Positions 1 to 14,969 of a stretch of DNA of 64,000 nucleotides are shown here, in pieces. The notes below the pieces were generated by a model, which had not been told where the DNA came from, made no database searches, and worked only from the letters and a program-made list of their open reading frames with translations. Each line of letters begins with the position of its first letter. The stretch's first letter is position 1. Position numbers and translations under genes: made by a program. The stretch comes from Alnus glutinosa (lineage: Eukaryota > Streptophyta > Magnoliopsida > Fagales > Betulaceae): assembly GCF_958979055.1 (NCBI RefSeq), contig NC_084898.1, positions 2,242,001 through 2,306,000 on the forward strand, given 5' to 3'.

Positions 1-1619
1 ATGGAAGATAATTAAGTATGGGTTTCTAGTAATTTCATCTATAATGCTCCGTTTGTTTCGACGTAAAATGTTTTCTGTCGTAAAATATTTTCAATGAAAT
101 CATTTTTAAGAAAAATGATTTTGTTGAAAATATTTTTCGGCATTTGGCTCGTACGAAAAAATCAACAACGGCGAAAAATCACCGGTGACGAGATTCTGTC
201 ACTGGTTGGAAGAATTCTGGCCATTTTCGCCTGATTCCTTCGATGAAGGCCAGAATCCGGTGGCAATGGTCAGATTCCCTAAATCTGGGTTGGCCGGATT
301 TCGGCCAGCTTCGCAGGAATCTAGGTTGGCCGTAATGAGACACAGTCCAACCGGATTCCGGCCAATTTTTCTACAATGGTAGGCTCAGGACCACAAGTAT
401 TATCCGTTTTTATGAACATGTTAAAGTCTCCCTCCATGTATTTTTTTTTCTTTTAATTCAACACTACTTGTTTATCCAAAAAAAAAAAAAAAAAAAAAAA
501 AACTTAAGTTTCCCAAAATAATTTTATTTTTGTAATAAAAGCATTACCATTTTTTGTTCAAATATCATTAATTTATCTTACACTTCAATTCATATATATA
601 CACACATACACGCTTGCTGAAATTGAAAATAGTAATCTAATTGAAAGAGTTTTATTTTAAGTGCTCCAGCCATAATGATATAAGGTATTATTTCGATATG
701 TACACTAAATGCATTTTCCTTTCAATTTTCCTTGACTGTGGAGCTATCCAAGTTCAAAAACATTATGGAAAATAAAATTTTCATGAAATCCTTTTAGGCT
801 ATTCTAAATTACAATGCTGCTGCCAACATTGTAGTGATACGAAACTGTAAGTGTCAATATTTAGTGTTATCCAAAGGCTAAAAGTCAAACCCAAAATTAC
901 TAGGACTTAAAGACACATAAAATCACTTCCCCTACCATTGGTCACAAAATTTTGAGTACATCTATATGAGCTTGTTTAGATTTCTCTCTTTGCTTTTCTC
1001 TATAATGCAGAATGTTATTCCTTCAAGATCATTGGTCAGACCAATCTATAACATCCCCACTAAAAATGAAAATATTTTGAAAAATGATAGTGAAGATCAA
1101 ATTGATCTCTAAATATTTTGTTCATTATAGAATTTCAAATAACTAATAAAATTTGACATGAAAAGCAATTAGGTCATGTTATTTGTTATGGTATCGGCAT
1201 ACTAATTAAATTAGGTCATGCAACTTTTTAAACATCGAAGACAAAAATGAAAAAAATAGTCAAACTTTAAAGAGTTAAATGTATTTTTCCATAACCATTC
1301 CTTAAATTCAAGAATAATTATTCCTCTCAATTTGAGCTCGTAACTTTAATTCTTCCACCGTCATTTGCATGTATTTTTTTTTTTCTTTTCTTCTTTGTCT
1401 CATTGCTTGTTATTGTACTAAAGAATCAATCTTTAATTTGCTTTTGCTATTCCTATATTTACTTTTGATTTTCCTAAAAGAAAAGTTTAGAAGCAAATTT
1501 GCCATATTTTGGTGTTTATAAAGGAGAATACCATTATAATAAAAGCATTTAGAGATATAAAAAGAATCTTACTTGCTTACCTATCAGTATTCATTCGATG
1601 AGTCCAAGCCAAGTCAACT

Positions 1620-1835
1620 TTTCTTAGCATATATATCAGTACAAAAATGTCTCTTGTACAACAGTTGTGCAAGAAACAAGAGACATGGAGTAGGTCCCAC
1701 GTGGGACCTATGTGGTGAGACCCACCACGTGGAACCCACCCATATCGCTTGAATCCTGCACAACAGTTGCACAGCTGTTATGCATGAATCATGTCTCATA
1801 TCAATATTCATTCTATGAGTGTAACCCAAGTCAAC
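1620..1835. repeat. Hairpin-rich insertion upstream of DC1 copy A
   Basis: This ~216 bp insert has several inverted repeats. The arms 1647-1656 and 1677-1686 (ATGTCTCTTG / CAAGAGACAT) enclose an inner fold. A perfect 20-bp palindrome, TAGGTCCCACGTGGGACCTA, lies at 1691-1710 with a CACGTG (G-box) centre. Near-duplicate flanks (about 1583-1619 and 1799-1835, reading tatca.tattcatt and ending in caagtcaac) bracket it. The related remnant at about 21510-21550 lacks the insert, which argues that it was inserted or formed by a local duplication. Confidence 0.65.
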
Positions 1836-2722
1836 CATGCTTGCCTCTTGGGTTCGATTAATTGGATACATCTTTACCTTTTGTGGTATTCACAAAATAC
1901 AAAGTTGGTTTATCGTATTAGTATCTACTTTTGTCCCAAACTTTTGTGTACAATAAGATAGGATGATAATTTTTTGAGTAATTAAAAAATTGTCCTCTAA
2001 ATTTTAAACTATTCTAATATTAAAAATAGGAAAAACTTCAATTCTAACTCATATTCTTTTATCAATTTTGCAATTAAGTACTCAAATTTTAAAAAATGTT
2101 AATTTAGGGTATCCATCTTTTAGCTTAATTTCAACCATCCGTTTGAATTTTTTCTGTTAAATCCTACCAAAATACTTATGTGTTTTTTTTTTTTTTAAAA
2201 AAAAAAAAAATTATAAATTTTGAAAAATTCAAGTATTGGGTATTTTTGTAAATTCTATTAAATTCTTACCAACACCTAAATACTTACAATTTTTTTCTTT
2301 CCTAAAAAAAGGATGGGTATTTTGGGAATTTTAACAGAATTTAATGGAAAATTTTAACAGAGGGTTGAAACTGAAAAGAAAAAAGAAAGAAAAAAAATAT
2401 GGATATCCTAAATTGACACTTTTTAAAGTTTGAATATTTAATTACAAAAATGATGAAAGATCAGTATTATAAGTGAAGTTTTCTCTCAAAAATATTTTTT
2501 TTAGAGAAAGGTTAGTAAGAGGCATATATGTATGTGTTTCTAGTAATTTCATAAATAAATCTTATTTCTTTCTTCATACTCAATCTACAAAACAAAGATT
2601 GAACAACACCAACATAACTATTTTCACATGCCCGCATCCTTGAGGTTGAATGTTGCTCAATTTCAAAAAATCCTTGAGGTTGAAACACCTCACGCTTAGC
2701 TTACCGCCTGGGTTTGATTAGG

Positions 2723-2734
2723 TATATATATATA
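2723..2734 (+). promoter_or_regulatory. TATA-like element before DC1 copy A
   Basis: A run of TATATATATATA lies about 160 bp upstream of the ATG at 2896. It is conserved at the equivalent place in the second copy (about 53410-53424). It is a plausible core promoter, but TA runs are common in this AT-rich sequence. Confidence 0.4.
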
Positions 2735-2895
2735 TCAATTATAAAACTTTGATGGACGTGAAATCAAATCGATCTAAAAGCTTTGAGATTAAATCTGAAC
2801 TTCTTCGCATTTCTCAATTCTAACTCCCTCTCCCTCTCTGTTGTGTGCTTCGAGATAGATATAGTGTGTTTGAGAGATCTTGACTCTTGAGAGAG

Positions 2896-3780
2896 ATGGA
2901 GGACTATGATCATAACACTGAGCGGCACCACTTGATCTACAAAGAAGAGATGAAAAAAGATGGTGAGAAGATAGCTCTTTGTTGGTATTGCCGCAAACCA
3001 ATATCGGGTTCCCTCCACAATTGTGTGGAATGTCGTAACCTCCCTGTTCACAGCAAGTCATCCTCATTCGAAGATCATTTATTGGACTTCAAAGAAAAGC
3101 TGGAAAATGATGGCGACAAGGAAGTTGTGTGCTGGGGGTGCAACGAACTAGTATTGGGTCCCGCTTACAAATGCCGACGCCCAATCTCTGAATGCAGCTT
3201 CGTCGTTCATAAATCATGCACTGATCTATCTTATCAAATAAACCATCCTCTGCATCCAAACCATACCCTTACTCTCCAAAAGCCAGGTAGAAATTGTTGT
3301 GATGCTTGTCGTAGATCTCACGATAGATATTTCTTTTACAGATGTGATCTGTGTCTTTTCCAACTCGACATCGAGTGTGCTACCCGCTTGCCAATTAATC
3401 CTAATGACTGTCACCAACACGACTTCTTCTCTATCCTCAAGCCGATCCAATACAGCTGCGATGCTTGTGGAAAGGAATTCAAGAACATGGCCTACAAACT
3501 ATGCAATATCTGCAAACTATTGGTCCACAATAGATGTGCTGAACTTCCACGCTTTGCCAAATTTACGCTACACAATCACATCCTCAACCTCATCTATTCT
3601 CTTAAAGAATTCAAGAAGCACGACGGCATATTTTGTAAAATATGCTGTAACAAGGTGAATACAGAGTATGCAGCTTACTATTGTCTTAAATGTAATTATA
3701 TTATCCACATAGAATGCCTAACAGGTTTTACGGCTATGTATACTGCGTATTTACATTTTTATTTATTTTTTTTTAAGTGA
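2896..3780 (+). CDS. DC1 domain protein, 3'-truncated copy
   Basis: An intronless reading frame of 294 codons starts at the ATG of MEDYDHN; the open frame extends 9 bases upstream only through a TTG. It carries repeated cysteine/histidine C1-like (DC1) zinc-binding modules, for example HPLHPNHTL...CCDAC...C..C...C around residues 115-160 and HQHDFF...CDACGKEF around 175-215. DC1 proteins are a large plant family, mostly of unknown role, with some members linked to stress or pathogen responses. Up to about 3750 it is nearly identical to the copy at 53588. It then diverges abruptly into a short unrelated tail (LHFYLFFFK), so the 3' half, more than 300 codons, is missing. It may be transcribed, but it is probably a truncated pseudogene. 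The breakpoint is clear; whether a short protein is made is not known. Confidence 0.8.
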   Translation: MEDYDHNTERHHLIYKEEMKKDGEKIALCWYCRKPISGSLHNCVECRNLPVHSKSSSFEDHLLDFKEKLENDGDKEVVCWGCNELVLGPAYKCRRPISECSFVVHKSCTDLSYQINHPLHPNHTLTLQKPGRNCCDACRRSHDRYFFYRCDLCLFQLDIECATRLPINPNDCHQHDFFSILKPIQYSCDACGKEFKNMAYKLCNICKLLVHNRCAELPRFAKFTLHNHILNLIYSLKEFKKHDGIFCKICCNKVNTEYAAYYCLKCNYIIHIECLTGFTAMYTAYLHFYLFFFK

Positions 3781-4367
3781 GTTTTGTATTGTTTTTCGGT
3801 GTTTTACTGTTGCATGTGACTTGGAACAACACAGTTATGTTTGAAATGTGTCTAACCCTCTAACTGTTGTGTGTTTTAATTTTTATAAAATAGTATCATC
3901 TTTTTCTTTCAATACAAACTTAAATTAATAAATTAATATTAGACATATAAAATGATATTATACGTTGTATAATTAGCTACTAATTGTTAATTATTACGGA
4001 AACTTGTTTTTTATTATGCAGGCAGTCAAAATTCTTAAATGATCTTATTATTTGATAAATCAGGTTCAATTATTCTTCCATGAAAGTATTCTCGGTTGCT
4101 AAATGGACCGCTTCCTACTTGGTGTTTGAAAGTATATATTCTTGAAAGTTCTCATTTTCTATCTGCTTTAAAGATTAAGAGTGATAAAGACGCTCATTTG
4201 CAATATTTTATTCTTCTCCTTTTTTGCACTTGAAAAAAAAAATAAAAAATCCCACGAGAATCAAAGAGCTCTTTTGCGTTCAAACCCACGCCCCTCACAA
4301 ATTTATATTGCATCAGTATGAAGTCCTCAAATTGCCTTTAACTCGTCCCCATCACCTATTGTGAGTG
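3781..4367. other. AT-rich spacer
   Basis: This begins at the breakpoint where DC1 copy A loses similarity to copy B. I see no supported gene, RNA or recognisable repeat here. Confidence 0.5.
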
Positions 4368-4575
4368 ATTATAGTGGTGGGACTAGTTTTTTTTTTTGAA
4401 CGAGATAGCATTTGCTATCATATATTGCTGAAAACGTCCCAAGGACAATTACAAAGATAGAGATACAAGACCCCCCTAAACCTTAAGTCAGAACCAAGTC
4501 TGACTTGAAGCAGATGCCCTATTACAATCCACAAATATTACAAGGACTCCACATATTATAGTGGTGGGACTAGTT
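4368..4575 (-). mobile_element. Truncated L1-like retroposon with 21-bp target duplication
   Basis: A 21-bp direct repeat starting attatagtggtgggactag occurs at 4368-4388 and again, identically, at 4555-4575. Between them is a ~166 bp insert that begins with a T run on the plus strand. The insert is therefore a minus-strand copy ending in poly(A). Its last bases before the tail (minus strand: ...ATAGCAAATGCTATCTCGTTC then As) resemble plant L1 3' ends. Target duplication plus poly(A) tail is the signature of target-primed reverse transcription. The source element is 5'-truncated and has no coding capacity. Confidence 0.85.
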
Positions 4576-5235
4576 CTGTGGCTGAGATTAGATACGTACC
4601 AAAACACTCGGTTTCAGCAAAAAATTGACACATGTTTGGTGTGTTTGGTCGGAATAAAAAGTTGAATAAAGTTAAATAATATTCTACTTTTTTAAAAAAT
4701 AAATCATACTTTATTTAACTTTTTCAAAGCAATTAATATCCATGATAGCAACTCATTGCCACGAGACCAAATCAGCTAACCGACGCTACATGATTAAGGA
4801 AGCAGAAGAAGGCAGGGGACCATTGGCGTCTTCCAAAGTAGTGCAGTTGAAGAAGTCCGCAGCTAGCATTAAAGTTTGATTAAGTTATTAAAAAGAAAGC
4901 AAAAGAAGGCAGGGGACCATTTGATATTTTTCAAGGGAATGTCACCTCACGTCACACGTCTATATAGAGTTCACAAAATTTTTTTTACTATCACTTCTTT
5001 TGCTTTAAATGTCTTGTTTAGTTTGCAAAATAGATATTTAGAATGGAATAACTATTTCTATGAACTAATCATTACTTTATATGGTAGGAATCTATTTATT
5101 GGAATAGTTGTAATAACTATTCTCTTAATACCTATTCCTCTAAAAAAATTAGATGAATAGTTATTCATAAAGGAATAAACTATATTTTTCAAATAAAATC
5201 ACTCATTATTATTTTTTAATTCTTTTCAAATTTTT
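4576..5235. other. Spacer with short direct and inverted repeats
   Basis: A motif (agaaggcaggggaccatt) is repeated at about 4805 and 4903, part of an imperfect duplication with a period near 98 bp. From about 5010 to 5190 the sequence is MITE-like, with complementary patches ggaataactatt and aatagttattc. An open frame at 4876-5160 overlaps this fold-back and is not credible as a gene. Confidence 0.4.
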
Positions 5236-5335
5236 TTTTACATGTCCACACAAAAAGGAAATAGGAGATTTAAACTAGTGACCTTTGCTTCATGAAGCAT
5301 AATCCACAACCGATTGAGCTACCCCTTGAAGACGA
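5236..5335 (-). repeat. tRNA-derived SINE-like fragment
   Basis: Read on the minus strand, GGGGTAGCTCAATCGGTT (5308-5325) resembles a tRNA box A. GGTCACTAGTTTAAATCTCC (5264-5283) resembles a box B, with the normal spacing. The downstream side is A/T-rich. It does not have an intact cloverleaf, so it is read as an Au-SINE-like fragment and not a tRNA gene. Confidence 0.5.
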
Positions 5336-6835
5336 AAGCGTACAAAAGTTGCTAAAAGTAAGGTGCTCCTGCCTCACCAATTAATGAACCCTAGAGTCTA
5401 CACATATGCATGTGAGAGGGGGTCCTAAATGAGTAAATGTCATGGGGTATTTTATTAAAATAAAGTGTCCATTTTTCTTTACTAAATGCAAGTTCCTTTC
5501 ATACCCAAGTCTTTTTAACAAAATCTCAAGTCTCAATATAATACAGTCTCCAAAGAGAGGCAAAGAGGAAAGATGAGAGATAAATATTTTTTAATTTAAA
5601 AATTAAAATAATAAATATGAAATCTATTATTTTTTATTTTTATTTTTTGAGATTTTTCTCTATATTTAGAAACATGAAGAGATTTTGAAGAAGCTGCTGA
5701 GAGTGCTCTAGCTACTTCCTAGATTTCAATGCTTGATTATTGAAAATAAAGAAGAGTAATAATTTTCAGCATTAGATGTAGCTTTTATTTGGTTATATAT
5801 TAAGATATGAATTGATTTGAATTGGCAAATCAATAAATTGCTTTCGATGATATTTCCAAATGATAGAATTTTCTCTATTTTGGAAATGCACACGATAATC
5901 ACATGCATTTTAAGTATGTCAATTTAACCGACTAAATTATATATATATATATATATATATATTAGGAGAAAAACCTTTATCCTCAATGAATGTGACTATT
6001 TTTTTTTTCTCTTCACGTACGTCTTTTACTGAAATTCATCTTTGTCCATGGACTATTTTTTGATCTCATTTGTCACTGTCTAGCTATTTTACTCAAACGG
6101 ACAAAGTAGGCAACCTGAGTTAAAGAAAAATAAAATAAAATGATGGGCATCCCATTCTTAAACGCAGCAATATTGCTCCTTTTTCAATCGCTATGTAACT
6201 TCCATTGAACTCATACCATCAAGCTATGGCCCTATGGGGGACCTTTGTACCCTCATAATCAATTTTTGGTCTCATATTTAAATACCAAAATGCATTGTCA
6301 CACACAGACCGTGAAGGTAACCCTTAACCACAAATAGGCGATATGATTTGGACGATTCATCCAATGAATCCACCCCAAAGAGATTGGCATTGACTGAAAC
6401 CAACAAATCACCCTCCGAAGAGGACAGACGTTTAAGGTCAATGTCAAAATACGTGCAAATTGAGCAATAGAAAATTGATTTTTTCCAGCACTTTTTTTTG
6501 CTTTTTTGTTTTCCACTATATATTCAGAATATTCTCCATGGTACCGATTATTTGGACACGTTTGCTCCAAGCCAGTAAGCTGAAAACTATGGCCGACTTC
6601 TTGCTCATGTGTGTTGATCAACGTCGATAATTTGATCCTCGGTCTTATTAAAACAATTAAAATAGCTGTAAAATGAATAAAAAATAATAAACAAATGATA
6701 CTACTAAAAAAACAAATTATGCTAATCAACATCAAAACATTCCTACTTTTTTTCACTTTTTATATCACATCAATAATTTTTTATTATTATTCAAATAAAA
6801 AATTCACAACAATCCAAAACTTTTTCACTTTTTTA

Positions 6836-6873
<38 letters not shown>

Positions 6874-7112
6874 TATATATATCACATCATCACTTTTTAC
6901 TAATTTCAAAATTAACAACCTACTATTCTGTTATGTACATGTCTTTGTCAAACACACCTGTCATGACAATATTCCTCCTAACTATTTCCTCCCTTTCGCA
7001 AGTTGCACCTTACTAATGATCTCGACTTCTTTGTCCCCCTATTCAAGTTGAGTTTGATTCTTGATTTTTCTCATTAGCCAACAAACCTATAATCTTCATC
7101 CGGAAAACCACC
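5336..7112. other. Spacer and promoter region of the receptor kinase
   Basis: This AT-rich sequence holds a TA microsatellite at about 5938-5962, a T run at about 6840-6870 followed by a TA stretch, and the presumed promoter and 5' leader of the kinase gene at 7113. The 152-codon minus-strand frame at 6298-6756 has no recognisable domain and is probably chance. Confidence 0.5.
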
Positions 7113-10904
<3,792 letters not shown>

Positions 10905-11975
10905 CCACATGTTAGGTTTAGTGCACCAATTTGCTATTATATGTAGCTGAAGCTTTGCTTCCTGTAAATTAATTGTACACTAATATATGTATATTTCTCT
11001 TTTATAGATGAATATAATATAAAACCATTGCCAAGAGAATATAATTAAGTATAATACTACCACTCATAAAATATGACAGAAATGGATCATAAAAAGTTAA
11101 AATAACAGTTATACTTCTTTTTCTAAATTACCATCATATTTACAATCCCCCATTAAACTTTGGAACTTGGTGATCACTCTAATTCTAAGTTTGAATTCAA
11201 AAGCTCCTATCCATTAAAATCGATCATTTGTCAATTTGAATGAAAAAATGTGCTCCTTTGCTAAATAAAAAATCACATGTTTTTAGGGTTTGAAACCGTC
11301 CAGAATTTCAAATTTTTCTATAGTGATTCCTTGATCCATTCACAATACATGATGCTCCTATTTATAGGAAAGTTTGGGTAGATAAGTATGGTAATCAAAT
11401 CAATGTGATTTAATTGCCATCAAACTGATTACAATCAAATTAAGCAGATTTAATTACATTCTAATCTGATTTATAGAAGATAACAATAATTACAATAAAT
11501 CTCTTAAATCAAATCTCTTAATATACTCTAACAATGAGATCCTTCTTTTCCTAGGTGAGTGACTGAGGGAGGAAGTACGTAGCTTGTCTATCTCCATTCT
11601 CCTCCCTTCCCCTTTCTTTCTCTTTTCTCATTACTTCCCTAGTTTTCTTATCTTTTTTCATTTTTTCTTTTTTTCTCTCTTCTTTTTCATTGCTTTTTAT
11701 CTGCAACAAAGTCTTAGAATTTTTTTAAATCTATAGAAGAATTGTGAGTTATTTCAAGGTTGTACTCCTCACTACGCCCCGTTTCAGCAGATGGGAATAT
11801 GGTCCTTTTAATGCCAATTAGTCCAAACTGAATTGTGCATGTCACGACTTTTAGCTAATTCAGCAACTTAAATTATCTCAATTTATCTCACATTTCAGTT
11901 AAATTATTTTTTTATAACCCATCTCTTATTTCAAAAGCTTAATCTCATGAGAAAGTTAAAACTCTTCAATTTTTG
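10905..11975. other. 3' flank and spacer
   Basis: The kinase 3' untranslated region is presumably at the left. Beyond it is AT-rich sequence with a pyrimidine-rich stretch (about 11590-11700). No gene or clear repeat was recognised. Confidence 0.5.
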
Positions 11976-11979
11976 CAGG

Positions 11980-12292
11980 TATTGGACCTATGGACAAAAG
12001 GAAAAGCCTTGGAAATAATCAATTCATTATTAGGTCAGGAATATTATCCTGCTCATTAAGTTTTGATATGTATTCAAATAGGGCTCTTAAGTGTGCATGC
12101 AAGAACAATTAAACCACATATCAGTCAACCATGCTTGGAAATGAAGCAATTGTTCCATCTCCTAACAAGCCAACAATATTTATCAACAGACACATTAATT
12201 TTGGTATGGATTCCTCAAGTTCTAAAGGAGCACCTGCTTCTCTAAATGAGATGACCATTAATTACCTGATTACCATGCTTGAAGGTTGATGA
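11980..12292 (+). pseudogene. Degenerate copy of receptor-kinase exon 7
   Basis: The segment starts with an intron-like ttttgcag, then GTATTGGACCTATGGAC..., and matches exon 7 of the kinase at 10605-10904 (GTTTGGGACCTATGGAG...). It covers the C-terminal kinase subdomain (a degraded IQIGLL-VQE-like stretch) and ends near gaaggttgatg. Frameshifts and in-frame stops are frequent and no upstream kinase exons are found. It is either the residue of a tandemly duplicated kinase or a local exon duplication. Confidence 0.75.
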
Positions 12293-13499
12293 AGTCTACT
12301 CATCATTTTCGTTCCTTAAACTTGTTGCAGTCGATCTGCTCGATCTCATCAGTTCAACGAGCAATGTTATAAGGAGAATTCATGTTCTCTTTGAGTCCTA
12401 TCGAAATTGATGTATCTTTTAAACTTATTATTGTATCAAAATCTAATAATAATTTTAAAAATCACATCAATTTTAGAATGGCTCAATAAAAAGATTACTC
12501 TTGCTTTTAGTATTACTCAGTTGAACTATTTGAAGACATGAAATTAATTTTCATGACCAAATCTGAGTCAGCAGTGAATCAGCCATAGCTTTTATTTTTG
12601 AGAAGTATCGAAGTTGAACTTTCCCTTAACTTTATGCGTGCAAGAATGAGCCGCCGACCGGCCAACGATTTCGGCAGTTATTCATTGACATCGGTAGACA
12701 TTGGTAGTCGAAAACAGTCAACTATTCAATCTCGATAGTAAAAAACTCAGAATTTATTCAAACAACTCAATGAGTTTTGAGTAATGCTTTTGCACATTAA
12801 TTGTATTTTTTTTTTTTCTAAATTATTTATTTCTTCATTTGTTTATTTACCGTTTCCGTTACATGGGTTTTAAAAGGCAAAAAAAATCGGTTATATACCA
12901 TTTGATCATTAATATTTTTATGAACAAATGATTTTGACTGTTAGTTATAAATCACTTTCAAGACCTTTGGATTCTCATGAGATTTATTAGAAAATAAGAA
13001 AAAAATATCACCTCACGTCACACGAGGTTAGTTTTGTAATTTTCTTTCCAGGTCTAAGCTGTCCTTGAGTTATATTGGAGCACAATAAGGACGGTATGGC
13101 CGCCCGATCAGTGTTATTTCTAAGTTTTATTAATAATAAATACATTTTAAAGAGTTTTTCTTTGTATGAAAATCTATAGAGTATATGATGCATGTGGCTT
13201 TTTTTGAATTTTTTTTTTTTTTTAGAGATTTTTCTCTATATTTAAGAAAAGGAAGGAAAGAGAAAAAGAAGAAAGAAGAAAGAAGAGAGGTTTTTGATTA
13301 GATGGGAAGTAAAAACTAACGTCTTGGCTAAGTTCCCCTCTGAAATTACCCTTGTAATGTTTAGGTTGTTTTGGTGTTTTATTTGTAGCTGAGGTTGCAG
13401 CTTGGTTGTAGTTCTAGTTTGGATCTCTTGTTTCTAGTTTTGACTGGAGTGATTGTACCGTTGAATTTGGTTTATAAAACTTTTAATTCATTCAAAAAA
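12293..13499. other. AT-rich spacer
   Basis: No gene was recognised. A purine-rich stretch lies at 13245-13290, and a sequence ending in ttcattcaaaaaaaaaa near 13490 resembles a LINE or mRNA 3' end. Confidence 0.4.
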
Positions 13500-14300
13500 A
13501 AAAATAATAATAATATAAGTTTTATTATAAATCTCTTACATGATAATTGACGTAGTAGAGTCACATGAATTGTTGCGTTAAGTTGTAAGCCCGCTCACGT
13601 GATACTTACTACATTAATTACAGAATAATTAAATTTAATTGTGACAGTCGTGATAATAAAACGTATATAAATGTCAGTTTGCAAACTTATATATATATAC
13701 ACGACACTTTTCACTTTATTCATTAAACAATTAAATAGACATGGTTGTATTTACACAAGCAGGAGGAGACGAGGGGTATTCAACAGCCTCCTAACATTGG
13801 AAGAAGGAAACCGATCTGCAACTGCCAAAAAATCAGAGTAATCGAATCTCAAAAAGTAAATGCCAACCCGAAGTTGCCACAATCGATTCCTTCCCACATC
13901 CTAAAAAATTTGCAACTTTTTTCTATCATCTTTGAAGGAAAAATTGAAACAAAAGGAAGCCAATCCATTCTTTGCAAGAGATTATGTAAGAATGCCACCT
14001 CAAACGGCTACCTGACGTCCCATCTTCAAGTGTTTAATGATAGCTTCTGCATTGCCCATTCAACTCAGGATAATGCATGGACGAAGTTGCAGTATATCAA
14101 CACTTGTAGTGCTGTTTCAAATCAGGCTTGTTCTTTCCTCTTGTCCCAAATCATTACAAGAGAGAAGCCCATTAAAGACATTATTACAGTCTGCAAATCA
14201 TAGAAACATTATGGATATTCCTCAAGATTACTATTGTGCAACACCAGATGCAGCCTTATTCAAAAACAAATATAGCATATATAATATAACAAAAAAATAT
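13500..14300. repeat. Duplicated block, copy 1 (pair at 55960-57715)
   Basis: Positions 13510-13735 match 55960-56165, and 13738-14290 match 57172-57715. The two parts are contiguous here but separated by about 1 kb in the other copy. Open frames in it (13745-14203, 14037-14303) are broken differently in the two copies, so a protein is unlikely. It could be the 3' untranslated or non-coding end of a minus-strand gene, since minus-strand genes follow it at both loci (Ycf49-like here, BASS-like there). Confidence 0.75.
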
Positions 14301-14969
14301 TGAAAAACGTAAATCCAATTATTTTTTTTTTCCAGAAGTTAATTTCCAAATAATGTGTCAATCATGGATGAGATCTATTTTGAAAAATGTGTCACCAACT
14401 CATAGGATGATGACACATCATTTGAAAACTACTTTTCGAGAAAAAAAATTGAGAAGCAGAGCATTTTTCAAAATAATGAACTTTAGAGAGTCTACAGATG
14501 CGGCAATTCTATAATATTTAATCTAAACAGTTGAAGAATGGTTACTTATATACATGTCTACGTAAGTAGAGGGCTCAGGTCCGTCAATCCACTCCATTGA
14601 CAAAGGGAAACTTTCATTATCACAGTTACAGCTTCAAACAATTAGATGAGTTCAAAGCATGCTGGCATCAGACTCTTGACACTCCTTCCAACTATGGGAA
14701 AAACTGGCCTCATAAAAATCAACTTCATCATAAATGAGGAAGTTTCCTGCAAATATCAAACAAACACCTTTTTTTTTTCTAAAAACATCACAGAAGATAA
14801 ACTACTATTTAGTAGTTCCATAAACTGATCCTTTTTCTCTAAAAAATTATTACTATTAGCCAGATTGCTGGCACATAAAGAAGAATAATATTACCTATCC
14901 AACAGGGAGGCAGAAGACAGGGAAAAGGTTTATGAAGGCACATATATAGGTATGCAGGTGCAGAAACTT
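14301..14969. other. 3' flank of the Ycf49-like gene
   Basis: This sequence lies immediately downstream of the minus-strand stop codon at 14970-14972. It probably includes the 3' untranslated region. I see no other feature; the 60-codon frame at 14646 has no domain. Confidence 0.4.

Larger units (their letters stand above)
1..2895 (+). repeat. Upstream part of DC1 duplication unit A
   Basis: This segment is the 5' flank of the DC1 gene at 2896 and matches 50959-53587 almost throughout, apart from local indels (for example about 410-600, which is missing from the other copy). Positions 455-690 also resemble the 3' flank of the second DC1 copy (55620-55800), so the left edge probably holds the tail of a preceding DC1 unit. 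It contains a MITE-like patch starting near 47 (ctccgtttgtttcg), a purine run at 478-502, and a hairpin-rich insertion at about 1620-1835. No protein-coding gene is supported here. Confidence 0.85.

Noticed and set aside
2887-2895. Start of the DC1 protein upstream of 2896
   Set aside because: The upstream triplet is TTG. The first ATG at 2896 suits a plant gene and is conserved in the second copy.
2764-3067. Minus-strand proteins opposite the DC1 start
   Set aside because: They are antisense shadows of the DC1 frame, repeated at 53456-53759, with no domain of their own.
5255-5333. tRNA gene on the minus strand
   Set aside because: Box A- and box B-like motifs are present but no cloverleaf with paired acceptor stem could be drawn. 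A SINE fragment is more likely.
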